Assembly: GCA_035772405.1 (NCBI GenBank)
Contig: JAYKKM010000428.1
Span: 5,558,501 to 5,622,500 of the forward strand
Origin: Chrysogorgia sp. JL179-B06
Lineage: Eukaryota > Cnidaria > Anthozoa > Scleralcyonacea > Chrysogorgiidae
Direction: 5' to 3'
Length of the DNA stretch: 64,000 nucleotides
The position numbers and the translations under genes were made by a program. The notes beneath the pieces are model-generated. The model searched no databases, had not been told where the DNA came from, and saw only the letters and a list, made by a program, of their open reading frames with translations. The number at the start of each line of letters is the position of its first letter. The stretch's first letter is position 1. Positions 1 to 12,600 of this stretch are shown piece by piece.

Positions 1-586
1 GTTATAAATTATAGGATTCTAGAGGCCCAAGCCCAACACGCTCCAAAAAAGTTGAACATTTTCCGTTCAGACAAAATACGTACATAATACGTACTAAACC
101 TCAACTATAAATTGTCCAATCAAAGAGCTAGATTTGTACCACGTGACCAGTCAATTTAAACTCGAGGGGTATTCGACTCGAGTATCACGCGCGAAAGCAA
201 ATACCACGCGCGAAAACCAAATAACACGCGCGTGTTATTTGGTTTTCGCGCCAAATAACACAATGAAGGAACAACAAGACGTTTCAAGATGTTTCTAGAT
301 GTTTCAAGACAGCATTCAAGATTGTTTCGGTATAATATATCATTTATAGACCCTCCGCTCGGGAATTCGTCGAAATATTACCCCTCGGGATGATATATCC
401 CTCGGGCTACTTCTTATCAGGGCGGCGAGCGGAGATGAGACCCTGGGTACGATAGGTGCCACAGGCGTTTCTTTCTGTTTATTTCCGTTTCGTGTGGCAG
501 TTGTCGTGTTTAGTAGTTTACGGTGTGAACCTCGTGTGAATCGAACGTTGTGATTTCATTCTTTTGGTTTCAAAGAAGTTGAAAAG
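1..586. other. Upstream region of thioredoxin gene
   Basis: No coding exon is visible. The stretch holds a 42-bp palindrome (209-250) and a short repeated run of GATGTTTC/AAGATGTTTC around 278-310. A segment near 420-460 containing ACCCTGGGTACGA recurs near 52955-52985, so part of the presumed promoter region is repeat-derived. No TATA box or transcription start can be placed with confidence. Confidence 0.5.
209..250. repeat. Perfect 42-bp palindrome
   Basis: The left half (209-229) begins CGCGAAAACCAAATAACA and the right half (230-250) is its exact reverse complement, with no loop. The centre is GCGCGC-like. Degenerate half copies (CACGCGCGAAA) sit just upstream at 186-196 and 205-215. It lies about 340 bp before the thioredoxin start codon. 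Confidence 0.9.
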
Positions 587-613
587 ATGTCGGTTACAAA
601 GTTAGACACACTG
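587..613 (+). CDS. Thioredoxin exon 1
   Basis: Encodes MSVTKLDTL and ends at a GTAAGG donor. The start is supported by the in-phase join to exon 2 and by total protein length; the context is AAGATGT. Confidence 0.85.
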
Positions 614-3600
614 GTAAGGGTAGAAATACATTTTCGCTGAGTGTTGACTTGAGAGTGAAACCGAATGTTAAATCTATTCACTGGTAAAATTAAATACTGA
701 GGGTGTGGGCCGTGGTATATTTACTTCAAATGCCCAAGTTTGAGTCGCAGCTGTCAAATATATAGCGTAGTAAAGCAATAAAAAGTGAAGTATAAAATTA
801 TTGATCAATCAATATATTTATTATATATATGGAACGGATGACAAAAAAATCAGTGTTGATTATTGGACTATTATGACTGACGTTTCATATATTATCCCGA
901 ATTCAAGACAGTCCTAACCCTAACTCTTATGATAATGCTTTATTTTAGAAATAACAGCTGATTTTAGTTTCGAATTTTAACCCGAAAAATACAATCATAC
1001 ATAATCTTTATCTTGCAAACCATTATTTCCAGTTTATTTTAATTACAATACAAGACGCCCGCTAGGCGTTTAACTCGTGCTACTTGAGCTTGTGGCTTGT
1101 TGAAAGACATTGTAGGCAAATTCAGTGATTTGAATTCAATATACACAAATCTATAGTTGTAGGTGGTTAAATTTTCCATCATTGCAAACCCATAACATAG
1201 TGTTGGCCAATGGCTTTGATTATATGAAGGTGAGTTGGCTCAGTATCCAAGCTGGCTTACTGAGAAGTCTGCCCCGCCAAATGAGCCACCCTGTTTGCAG
1301 ACCTAATCCAGTTCTAGCCAACAGGGTCAGCCTGGCAAGCGAGCCGGCCTGTGCTCATGTAATAACAATTCATATGGTCAGTCCGGCAAACAGGTTCAGT
1401 TTGAGCAAGCATTAAATCAGTTAATCTTTTTCTCAGTGTATAAGGCATAGCAGTAAATCAAACCATTTAGCTGGCAGTAGCAAGGTGTCATAAGCTATTA
1501 TAAAACAGTTTAAAGAAATGTAATTCAAAATCATTATTTCTTTGAAGTTATATAACATTGAGCCAGTAAACATATTCATAATTTTAGCATATTTATTATT
1601 TGAGAGGCTTTATACATACTAGTGACTAGTCCAGTCGGCCGGCCAGCTAGCTAATTGTAATAATTAATATAAAGATAGGTTACTGCATAGTTAACTATGT
1701 TACTGTCTCGGTTAGCGAGCCAACTCGCTTTCATGTAGTCAAGGCCAAAATTCAGACCCGTCACTGGTAAACCAGCAAACAACAACAAACTCTTTACTCC
1801 TTGATCTTGATAGTTGGTATGTGTGTTCATTTGTAAGCATTTGTGTATAATAACATGAACAATCGATACAAACTTACTGATAACCCAGAACATTTTGGAG
1901 CCCCATTTAAGCTTACAGGTAAAATATCAAGTGAAACAGGGTAAAATTTGATGGCAACATTGCATACTTTAATAATAGTACTTGGTATATGAAACAATAA
2001 ACTGTAGCATCGACTTTATTTTGTATATTAAACATAACAGTAAACAATACAGGCAACAAATCTTATAAAAATAATAAAATATTACAGTTACCTCAGAACA
2101 GTTAACATATTTCCATACAGCATTCATATGTTGAGTCTCATATTAAATATTAATTAAACATTTAGTACACAAAAAGCGTATGGAAACAGATAATTTGATC
2201 GAGTACAGGTTCTCGAAATTGTAGACCAACCCGTTTCGAAAGCGATCGGGATTGTGAGCATATATAAATAAGTTCAAGATACTTGCCAGCCACATCAAAG
2301 ATTTTCAGTGAAGAGCACTCGAAGAAAGGTGATCAATAAATCACAATGGCGCATGAATACATGCAGTGTTTTCAGTTTCGCAAAGGTGAAAAGCCTGGGT
2401 ACGAGGTTGATCGTTGATGCAATAATTAGCCTCCCCTAAAAATGACTGCGGTGGCAAAGAAAATAATAATAAACAGAGCCGAAACCTAGACTCAGCTACC
2501 ACAGATAGCCCGAGTAATAAGCCAAATACATGTATACACTCTTTTCTTTTTATAAGAATAGTGTTTTTCATGCCCAGGCTGGATATTCTTTTTTTTTTGC
2601 CGATTTTAGGCCGAAAATATTCTTGTGAATATTCTTTATGATTACAGATCCGTTTTAATTAACTGAAATACTATACTGATCATATGTATAGATGTAATCA
2701 TATGTATAGGACAAATTTTTATCGTTTTGTTAGCTGATATAGCTGGTTTTGTTAGAAAAAGGAAAGAATTTAGTAAATTTACCATACTTTTCAAAGGTAA
2801 AATTCATTTTTAAAAAACATGTGATTTTATTGTATTTTATTTTCAACATGCAAAAATATGTTCTTAACAAAATATCAGCCTTGGGTGTATTATACTGTAT
2901 ATTATGTTTAAAATCTAATAATGGACAATCTTACCTGGCTTCCGAAGATCAAATATGAATTTAATATAACTTCTACCTGTTTACACAGCATTTCAAAACT
3001 GGCAATCCAAAAATTTAGGTGGGCATGACCATAGGAGGAAGTCCAAATTTTTATTAAGCCTTTAATGGTTTCCTATTGGATTTCCTCACCACTTTCTTGT
3101 GAATATTTATTACATTTTACACTTGGAAATCTTTAATCGAGGCTTTAAAGTGTTTTTTTTTTATAAATGTAGCCTTTTAGAACCATCTACCACTACATGA
3201 ATTTGTGAAGTTTCATATAAATCATCACATAGACTATTGGTAGTAAAACTCAAAATTAAAATCAGCTGTTATTTCTAAAATAAAGCATTGTCGTAAGAGT
3301 TAGGGTTAGTATTAGGTTTAGGGTATGGTTTGGGGTTAGGACCAGGCTTTTAGCCAGGCAGCCGTCCTATGGACGGCCACTTTTGAAAAATCAGATTTTT
3401 GTACGGCCACTTTTCGTATGGACGGCCACTTTTCGTATGGACGGCCACACCTCCTCCGCAGGCGTTTTTTTGGGCGAGAAGGGCGCGGGCGGGAGAAATT
3501 GCGGGCGAGCGAAATTTGAGAGATTCATCATTTCATCATGCATTTCATGCATTGTAGTGATAGTGATGTTGACCATAGTAATACCCGTCCACTTTTGAAA

Positions 3601-6600
3601 CCGCATTTAAAGGCAGAAATACAAACCAGGTTGCTCTAAAATCTCTTTAAATATAATATCGAAGGTTTATATTGTGTGTACTTGTTGATAGTTATCAAAT
3701 TAAATAGGATTTTAAAATAGAACGAAGCAACTTTCCGTAATTTGACCCTTTTATCACTTTTACTAACTGTCAACAGATACAAATAACGAAAGTGGACGGG
3801 TATTCTACGATTTAGCGCAATGCAATGTAGACCAGCCCATTGTAAACCAACGTGTTTTGAACCCAATGTATATAGATGATAAAACAAGATATAAGTGATA
3901 TTTGCGTCTCAAAATATACAAGATTTTATATAAAGGTTCAATAAAGGTTGTGTTTTGCATTGTTTTTGTTTGTTTGTATGTATGTATAACTGAATATGCT
4001 TTGGTGGTAAAAAGGAGAGTTGTTTTCACTATTTACTGCCCAACAGATTCCTCGACAAACTGCTTTTCAATACGCCTATAAGTACATTACGATCGTCAAA
4101 TGCTTCTGCCATCTTGAAATTAGTTGGCAGGCGTTTCTTCTCTCTTTGCCCGCAATTTCTCCCGCCCGGAGGTAGGACGGCCATGGACGGTCTAAGCAAA
4201 ATATTTTCCTCAAACAACAACTTACAGGTTTCCCCCTTTCTAATGTTTCTTGATTTCTGTTAGCTGATGTTTATTTTAGCTATTGTGTAGGTTTCGTTAA
4301 CTAATTTTTGTCAAGAACGTGCACACGTGATGATTGATTGCGAGATCTATTTAACGTGTATATGCTGTAACATGAAGTAGCGAAAACGTTGTTTAATATA
4401 ACCGCTGTTCAATACGTTTGATAAGCTCACGGCCACGCCCACCAAAATGTTTTTGTGGCCACGCCCACCAAAATTTTTGGACGGCCAGTTTTGAAATCCT
4501 GGCTAAAACCCTGGTTAGGACTATGTTTTGAATTTGGGATAGTTATATCTTTTGAATTTGGGATAGTTATATATAAAACATCAGCCGGAAAACGATTCTA
4601 ATGACGAATCCCTTTAGTCTTAACGTTCCATATCTACCTGAATTTTCATATGCTTAAAAATGACCCGGGACGTCAGCTATTTTCACCAATATCCCATTGA
4701 TCTCTTTTCGACTAAATAAAAATGTTCAGGATAATTTAATTTAGTACATAGTGCCATCAAACAAAATTCACCAGTTCCAGTGGGTACCTTTTCTTGATTC
4801 CCTACGTGTATTTCCGGCCCTAAATCTCATTTCGTTATTCTGGATACAGTAAACTCTCGCCTTGCGGACATCCCGCTATTACGGACACCCCGCTATTAAG
4901 GACAGTTGGTAAATCCCCAGCCGAAACTACTATGAAATGTATTGAAATAACTCTCGCTATTACGGACTCTCGCTATTACGGAATTGCGGACACTTCACGT
5001 GGTCCCCAACAAACATTTTTATTGTTCTACTCTCGTTACAACGGACACCTTGGACGTATTTTTTTCTCATGAAAGTGAATGACTTTTTAATTTATCGAGT
5101 GACATATTTACAAGATTCCGTTCGTCATCATTTCTGTCGACAAAAATGACAAAGCAAGAATGTCGTGAGCGAAAGATCACATCAAAGCACGCTATAGAGA
5201 GGTACTTCATCACAGAATAAAACTTCGTGTTTAGTTTACTGAGTTTTGTTACTGTACCTTTACAGTGAAGGAAAGAAAAGACATTTGACACTGATTCCTG
5301 TTACCGACTTACCGTTGTATTTTTGGTTACGAACGCCAAATGACGGTCCCCAGGGTGTCCGCTATAACGAGAGTTGACTGTACTAGTTTTACATGCACCT
5401 CCTCTAACATCATAATTACTGCATTTCCTCCAGTAAATGCGGTATACTCTACATCGGTGAAAGTGTCCAGCGTCTCTCTGACATATTTAGTATTTACTGA
5501 ACATCTTCGCTCTGTAAGGAACAATGATGTTAACAAACCCGTCGCCCGTCATTAGAATAGTGCCAACCATTCAATTTTCGGACATGAAAGTTTGTGCTGA
5601 ATTATGCCGTCCTCGGCGTCATATCTGGGCTATTTTATAGTTTAACTCAAAATTTCAGCGCTCCGCGAAGCGGACTGCCTCCATTTCCTCCGTTCGATCC
5701 AATCACCGATTCAGCAACAGTTTCTCAGCGATGGACGAAGTGGATACGGCGGTTCGAAAACCTAGTCAGCCTTCGCGAGTTCGACTCGACCATCCGACGA
5801 GGTCTGCTTTTGACGTACGTAGGCGAGGCAACAAACGATACTTCGATATCTTGCCTAGCACTGGCACAACCTACGAAACAGCCGTCGAAAGTCTCACACA
5901 ATACCACAGGGAGCCCAACTCTGACGCCTGTGATGTGTTTCTCTGTTTCTCTATTTTATAGTTTCAAATTACCGCCATACCGCGGGTGCAGCCGTGCACT
6001 ATTCACATAAGCGCCGTGGTATCATAAGCATCGCTTTCTTTCAATATTCAATATAAAACATCAGAATTTTCATAATATAGAATAAAATGGAGAAACACAT
6101 CACAGGCGTCAGAGTTGGGCGTGACAATACTTCACTCCCCGTGGAAACAAAGAATTAGATGTAGCTATCTTCGAATTTCGCGAGCTCACACAAGGAATCA
6201 ACGAGACCCTTAGCTTTGTTGGCGCACGGAGGTTCGTTGGAAATCACAGACGAACAAGCGCGGCGACTGGAGAACGGCAATACCAACCTATAAGCCTGGT
6301 TTCCATATGATCGCTGCGATCGCTCTTGACGCTCAGCGATCGTAGCGATCGCGATCGCCGAGATAGAAAATGTTCTATCTCGGCGATCGTAGCGATCGCA
6401 GCGATTATATGGAAACACTGGTTCAACGATCCTGGCGATCTCAGCGATCGGTATGGTACCCCAGCGACATTCGGGCCCGGCTATATATCTATAAAACTGT
6501 GTATAATTTAGATGAATACTTTTAAAATGCAATCCGAACGAGTTCTTTTTACGAGAGGCCGATTATACGTTCGACACATGATAAATTCGATGTTTGAAAT

Positions 6601-9600
6601 AGGCCTTACTGATAAGAGCAACTAGAATAAAAAGCTGTGCTTGCAATAGTAAAAGAAAGTTGTCTTTGTTTACTTCGCCAACGATCGCTTCAATCGCCAC
6701 GATCGCTACGATCGCCGGTTTTAAAATTGAGCGATCGTAGCGATTATGATTATATGGAAACATGATCGCCGCGATCGCTACGATCGCCAGTTTTAAAATT
6801 GAGTGAAGCGAGTTTAACAGTAAATCGGGTTTATTTGGTATTTTTTACACAATAATTGTATTAAATCGCTATTAAAATGTTCTTACTTGTTAATTTTGTC
6901 GACAATCAGGACAAATTACAGGCAACCAGACCAGAAAGGCAACGAGTCCGTGTTTACATCAATTATATTCGGAAGGCCGTTGAGCTTGCCCCGCCCCTCT
7001 GAATTTAAATGTGACAAGCGCGCGAGACGCTAACACGGACTCGTTGCCTTTCTGGTCTGGTTGCCTGTAATTTGTCCTGATTGTCGACAAAATTAACAAG
7101 TAAGAACATTTTAGGACTAATAACGTTGAACATTAACACTATTGCGCGACATGAAGACCCAATCGTAGCAAAATTACTCAACAAACACGAGAAGCTTTCC
7201 CAAGGAACAGGAAATTTGAAAGGAGTTGAGGTCAAACTCGAGATAGACGACACCGTACCACCCGTAGCGCAGTCTTCAAGACGAATTCCGCACAACCTAA
7301 AGAACCAAGTAAACGAGAAAGAGAAACTACGCAAAATGCGCGAAGACGGAATTATCGAGAAGGTAGATGGTGCAACGCCATGGCTATCTCCACTTATAGC
7401 CATTCCCAAGAAAACGGGTGATGTCAGACTAGTTCTAGACATACGCGTTCCAAACACCGCACTAATCCGGCGTCGAGTTCAAATTCCCACAGTCGACGAG
7501 ATTCTACACCAAATGGAGCGAGCCAAAATATTCACCGAAGTTGACTTATCTCAAGGATACCTTCAACTCACCCTCGCAGAAGAGTCAAGACACATCACTG
7601 CCTTACCACTCCTGACGATGGACCTCATCGTTTCAAGCGTCTGATAATGGGTACGTCACCCTCAGGGGAATACTTCCACGAGATAATACATGGCCTTATC
7701 AAGAACATTCCTAGATGCGCGAATATCTCAGATAACATCTGGTTATGGTCTGATGATAAGAAATCCCACTACAAGCAATTGGAACAGCTGTTGGCGAAGT
7801 TGCAAACCAGTGGTATAACCCTGAAATTACCAAAATGCTCGTTTTTGGTACAAAAAATCAATGTCTTTGGCCATATCGTCTCTGGAAGTGGAATCCAGCC
7901 AGACAACGCCAAAATCGAAGCAGTGAACAACGCTCCACCTCCAAAGTCAGCCTCCGAAGTCCGATCCTTCCTTGGCCTAACAAACTACTGCTCCAAACCC
8001 AACTACAGCACCATCACGTTCCCACTACAACAGCTCACGAAAACAGAAGCAAAGTTCCAATGGACCAGAGAGCAAGAGGAAGCATTTAAGACTCTCAAGC
8101 AAGCCTTAACTAGTGTCCCTGTCTTGGCCCATTACAGCTAAATCGCTAAAACGCGAGTTGTGGTCGACGCATCGCCATGGGCAGTCGGCGCGGTACTCCT
8201 GCAAGAGCAAGAAGATAGTTCATATCGCCCGGTCGCATACGGAAGTAGGTCTTTGTCCGAGACCTAACAAAAGTACGGACAAATCGAGAAAGAATCTCTC
8301 GCCATAGTGTTTGGATGCGAACACTTCCATATGTACCTCTACGCGAGAGATTTCGAGCTTGAAACCGACCATCCTCCTCTAGAGCACATTTACAAGCCCA
8401 AGGCTAAGGCCAACAACGCGAGTAAATCAACCCCAGCAAGAATCGAGAGATGGAAATTACGACTTCAAGAATACGATTTTAAAGTCGTGTACAGACCAGG
8501 ATCAGGAAACCTACTGTAGCAGACCCCCTTTCAAGACTTCCCAACAAATCTCCAGCCGACACAAGAAGCAACATGGAAGCTTGCGCGGACAGATACGTCC
8601 ACCACCTCACACAGCACCTAGCACCGCGAGCTATTGCAATAGAGGAAATACAACAGGCCTCTATAGAAGATCCAGAATTGGCACAGATACGGAATTGCCT
8701 ACAAACAAATCAATTACACCAACTTCCAAAACCCTACAAGTCGATCGTAGACGAACTCTGCGTCACTGATCAATAGATTCTTCTTCGTGGAAACCGCATC
8801 GTCCTACCAACAAAGCTCAGAAAGGCAGCCATTATATTGGCACACGAAGACCACGCAGGGATGACCAAATGCAAGCAACGTATCCGATCGAAACTGTGGT
8901 GGCCCCAGATGGACAAGCAGATTGAAGAACACGTCAAGTATTGCCATCCATGTCAACTTACGGCTCAACCGCCACACCCTGAACCAATGTGCCCCACAGA
9001 GCTACCCAAAGAACGCTGGACCAACCTACAGTAGCCATAGATGTCTGTGGACCATTCCCGACTGGCGAGTATACATCGTAGTCCTCACAGATTATTACTC
9101 CAGGTGGCCAGAAGCTAAGATCCTCAAAACCATCACTTCAGCGACAATCCTAAAATGGCTCAACTCTATTTTCGCTCAACATGGCTATCCTAAAGTACTG
9201 AAGTCAGACAACGCCTCCTACTTCGCATCCACCGAATTCCAAACAACCCTTCAGACCTGGGGTATAGAGCTCAAAACCGTATTGGCCACAAGCGAATGGC
9301 CAGGTGGAACGTTTCAACGAGATCATCAAACGGAAACATGTTCTAACGCGGCGCAAGCCGAGCAAAAAGATGGGAGAGATTTACTACCAAATCTACTGCT
9401 CCACTACCGAACAACACCTCACAGAATGACAGGACAGGACTCCAGCAAAGCTGTTAATGCAAAGGGAACTGAGAACGAAAATCCCAACAAGGCCACTGTC
9501 GATGAGACAACTAGCACGGAAGATGAAGAGGTTCACACAAAGGACAATCACGAAAAAGCAAAGGCTAAAGCGTACACTGACAAGACGCGTCATGCAGCTG

Positions 9601-12600
9601 AACGACACCTAGGAGACCAGGTATTGGTTAGCGCAAGAACAAGTACTCAACAAAGTTCTGCAAAGATCCAAAAGATCCAATGACAGTCACGAAGATCAAC
9701 TCATCCCATGTGAAGAAATATTGGACGAAATAAAAAATCACAACAATGGAAGATGATGATCCAACCATAACGGAGCAACAACAACAACGAAGTAACACCA
9801 CAAATCCAACGATCACCGATACCACCCAAGAAAACCCCCAAGATAACAACCCCAGCCAGAAGAACAAGCACTCTGCAGATCCACCAGAGAGAGATCCACT
9901 CCAGATTATCTTGGATATTGAACATTAAATATAGTATGATCAATAACTGTAGAATTAAAACATTATTGAGTGTGAACAATTAGTTAAAATTAGAACATTT
10001 TCAAGCGTGAACAAAATTAGGATATCAAAGTATAAACGAATATTAAACTAATATCATACAGTACACATGTAATTATTAGAATGATGGACAAATCTATTTG
10101 GCATAACCCTACTTAAATTACTAAACAAAGGAGGAATGTTGTATCTAACTACTTAGGATCTAATTATAACCAAATATCGCATATGTAAATCACATGCCTA
10201 TGACATGTTAACCACTTCTATATAGATATCATATTGGACAATTAAATTCATTCCTTGATTCTAACTCGTGCGCGTAGTACAAGAGCTGTCTATGAATCAT
10301 TGTAGTAAACCTACAATAACAGATACAAAACCTACCCTGGGTGCCAGAGGTTCTTCTGTGCTCGTAGGGATAATGGGGGAATGCAGAATGCGACAAACCC
10401 GTAAGCCCACCCCATTTTTACGACCTCGCATCCTCGTGTGCCCCCATTATCCCTAATGAGCGCAGAAGAACCTCTTCACCCAGGATACATTTGATCAGTC
10501 AATGTCAACACTGTTACTTGGCTATAAGATATATGAACTAAATACCAGCTACAGTACTGTGCTTGGAGAATTAATTTTAACATGCCCATAATCTAATTTT
10601 TAGGAAGAATTTAACAAATTCCTTCAAGATAACAAGGACAAGTTAGCTGTCGTTGATTTTTCAGCAAAATGGTGTGGCCCGTGCAAACTTATTAGCCCAA
10701 AATTTGAGGTATTGATAATTGGTGATAATATACTACTTAGTATTATAAAAAGTGCTAAATTTAAAGATCAACAAGGTTCGGGTAGACGAGGGGCAGATGA
10801 AGCATGTGCAAGGGGCCCTGGCTGTGCATAATGAGTGTCTTACCCCAGATAGATGTCTAACGTACCTCAGAGTGCGAGTACAATACCTATGGTCTAGCAA
10901 GCTCATCGTGAGCTCCATATATACGTAGAACTCACTGCTCTGGTATTACCATATCGTGACCCGCATGGCCAGGAATGGCCCATTTCAAGAATACGCTATT
11001 CTTGAAACTACCTTTTAAACCCCCTCCCAAAGAAAAATACCCAATGTTTACAGTAGTCTGCTGTGCTTCAACAACTTCTCAAGTGGATAGCAATATCAGC
11101 AATCGGAGAGATTTTTGCGGCTCCAATGAACTTTGTATACGAGAGACCGATACTGCTGAAGCTTCAAATTAAGTTTACGTCTATTCCAATGAGCTTTTTC
11201 AAGATATGCGCACGTATATATGAAAGTGTTCACAAGTAATGGTGTCAAATTGTTAATGCCAGGTAGAGCTATTACCTTAAACGAACCAGTGTTTGAGAAA
11301 ATGTTGGAACTTATAATTCCGATGCTTGTGAAGATTGTTCAGGAAGATGATACCTTAACTAAAGACATCAAGTTCTCGTTGTTGGAAGAAGAAATGGATA
11401 AGGATATTAAGAAGAAGGATAATAAGGATAAGTATAAACATAAGGATAAGATAAGGATAAAGATAAAGATAAAGATAAGGATAAGGATAAAGATAAAGAT
11501 AAAGATATGGATAAGGATAAGGATAAGGATAAGGATAAACATAAGGATAAACATAAGGATAAAGAGAAGGATAAAGATAAGGATAAGGATAAGGATAAAG
11601 ATAAGGATAAGGATAAGAAAACGCCGATAATAAATCGTGTTTTGCGTCAACATCGCTGGCAGAAAGATTGGTCAAAACAGGCCCATTTATTCTTCCAATT
11701 GAATGAGAACTTGATGTCTTTAGTTAAGGTATCATCTTCCTGAACAATCTTCACAAGCATCGGAATTATAAGTTCCAACATTTTCTCAAACACTGGTTCG
11801 TTTAAGGTAATAGCTCTACCTGGCATTAACAATTTGACACCATTACTTGTGAACACTTTCATATATACGTGCGCATATGTTGAAAAAGCTCATTGGAATA
11901 GACGTAAACTTCATTTGAAGCTTCAGCAGTATCGGTCTCTCGTATATAAAGTTCATTGGAGCCGCAAAAATCTCTCCGATTGCTGATATTGCTATCCAAG
12001 AAGTTGTTGAAGCACATGAGACTAAACACTGGGTTTTTTTCTTTGGGAGGGGGTTTAAAAGGGAGTTTCAAGAATAGCGTATTCTTGAAACTGGCCATTC
12101 CTGACCATGCGGGTCACGATATGGGCACTCACTTAGTGTTCGCGAAAACATAATGATTGCCCGCATCTCTGGTATAAAACAAACAAGAGCTAAAATTTAT
12201 ATAATGGGTGATAAAAAAGTTTTGTGCAACACGTACGCAAAACACTTGATATAGACAGGTCTTAATCATCGACGGTTTTGACATTTTAATATATCATATT
12301 AATAAGATTTTATGCATATCCACAAGCACTCCTTTTGTTTCATTCCTTAACGAGTTTTTAATGACTCTTTAAGGGCACGTGCCATTGTCTCTACATGTAC
12401 TCTGAGGCGAAATATGTAAATAACAACTGCAAGAAGCAATTGGCATAGCAACGCTCGCGTTCTTAACGCTATAATTACTTTCGTTCGCAACACAGAGAGA
12501 GCCGCCTAAGTATACAAAGTCAGGATGGGGGTCCCAAAGGTACACGAGACTAGGGTTATGGATCGTAAAGGTGAAAGAGCCTGATCATGCTAAATCGATC

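Larger units (their letters stand above)
830..4680. repeat. Old interrupted inverted-repeat element in intron 1
   Basis: Sequence at about 835-985 (AATAACAGCTGATTTTAG and neighbours) recurs inverted at 3245-3342 and continues at 4514-4640. The right arm is split by the hAT-type element at 3343-4513. The space between the arms (about 1750-3240) shows no gene and nothing else I recognise. Confidence 0.6.
5657..10321 (+). mobile_element. Decayed Ty3/Gypsy LTR retrotransposon
   Basis: Gag, reverse transcriptase, RNase H and integrase remnants follow in Ty3/Gypsy order on the + strand, ending in a purine tract and a candidate 3' LTR. The protein-coding parts carry stops and frameshifts, so no open polyprotein remains. 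Between the gag and pol parts lie at least three separate palindromic insertions (5913-6120, 6296-6423, 6873-7113). No 5' LTR, primer-binding site or protease is recognised. It sits in the sense orientation within thioredoxin intron 1. Confidence 0.85.
10949..12124. repeat. Giant hairpin with about 420-bp arms
   Basis: The left arm (10949-11377) and right arm (11705-12124) are highly similar reverse complements, interrupted by a small diverged patch near 11045-11090. Each arm contains a nested mini-hairpin (AAGAATACGCTATTCTTG). The 330-bp centre holds an AAGGAT-type simple repeat. The arms carry matching coding-like fragments in opposite orientation. Transcribed within thioredoxin intron 2, it would fold into a very long RNA duplex. 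Confidence 0.9.

Noticed and set aside
7005..7457. 150-codon minus-strand frame
   Set aside because: It is antisense to the Gypsy reverse transcriptase remnant and partly covers a palindrome arm; no recognisable domain.
9628..9979. Minus-strand hydrophobic frames opposite the Gypsy 3' end
   Set aside because: They are complements of the CA-rich low-complexity tract; composition explains the apparent membrane segments.
11339..11675. Hydrophobic Ile/Leu-rich minus-strand frames that could look like membrane proteins
   Set aside because: They are the reverse complement of the AAGGAT repeat in the hairpin loop.
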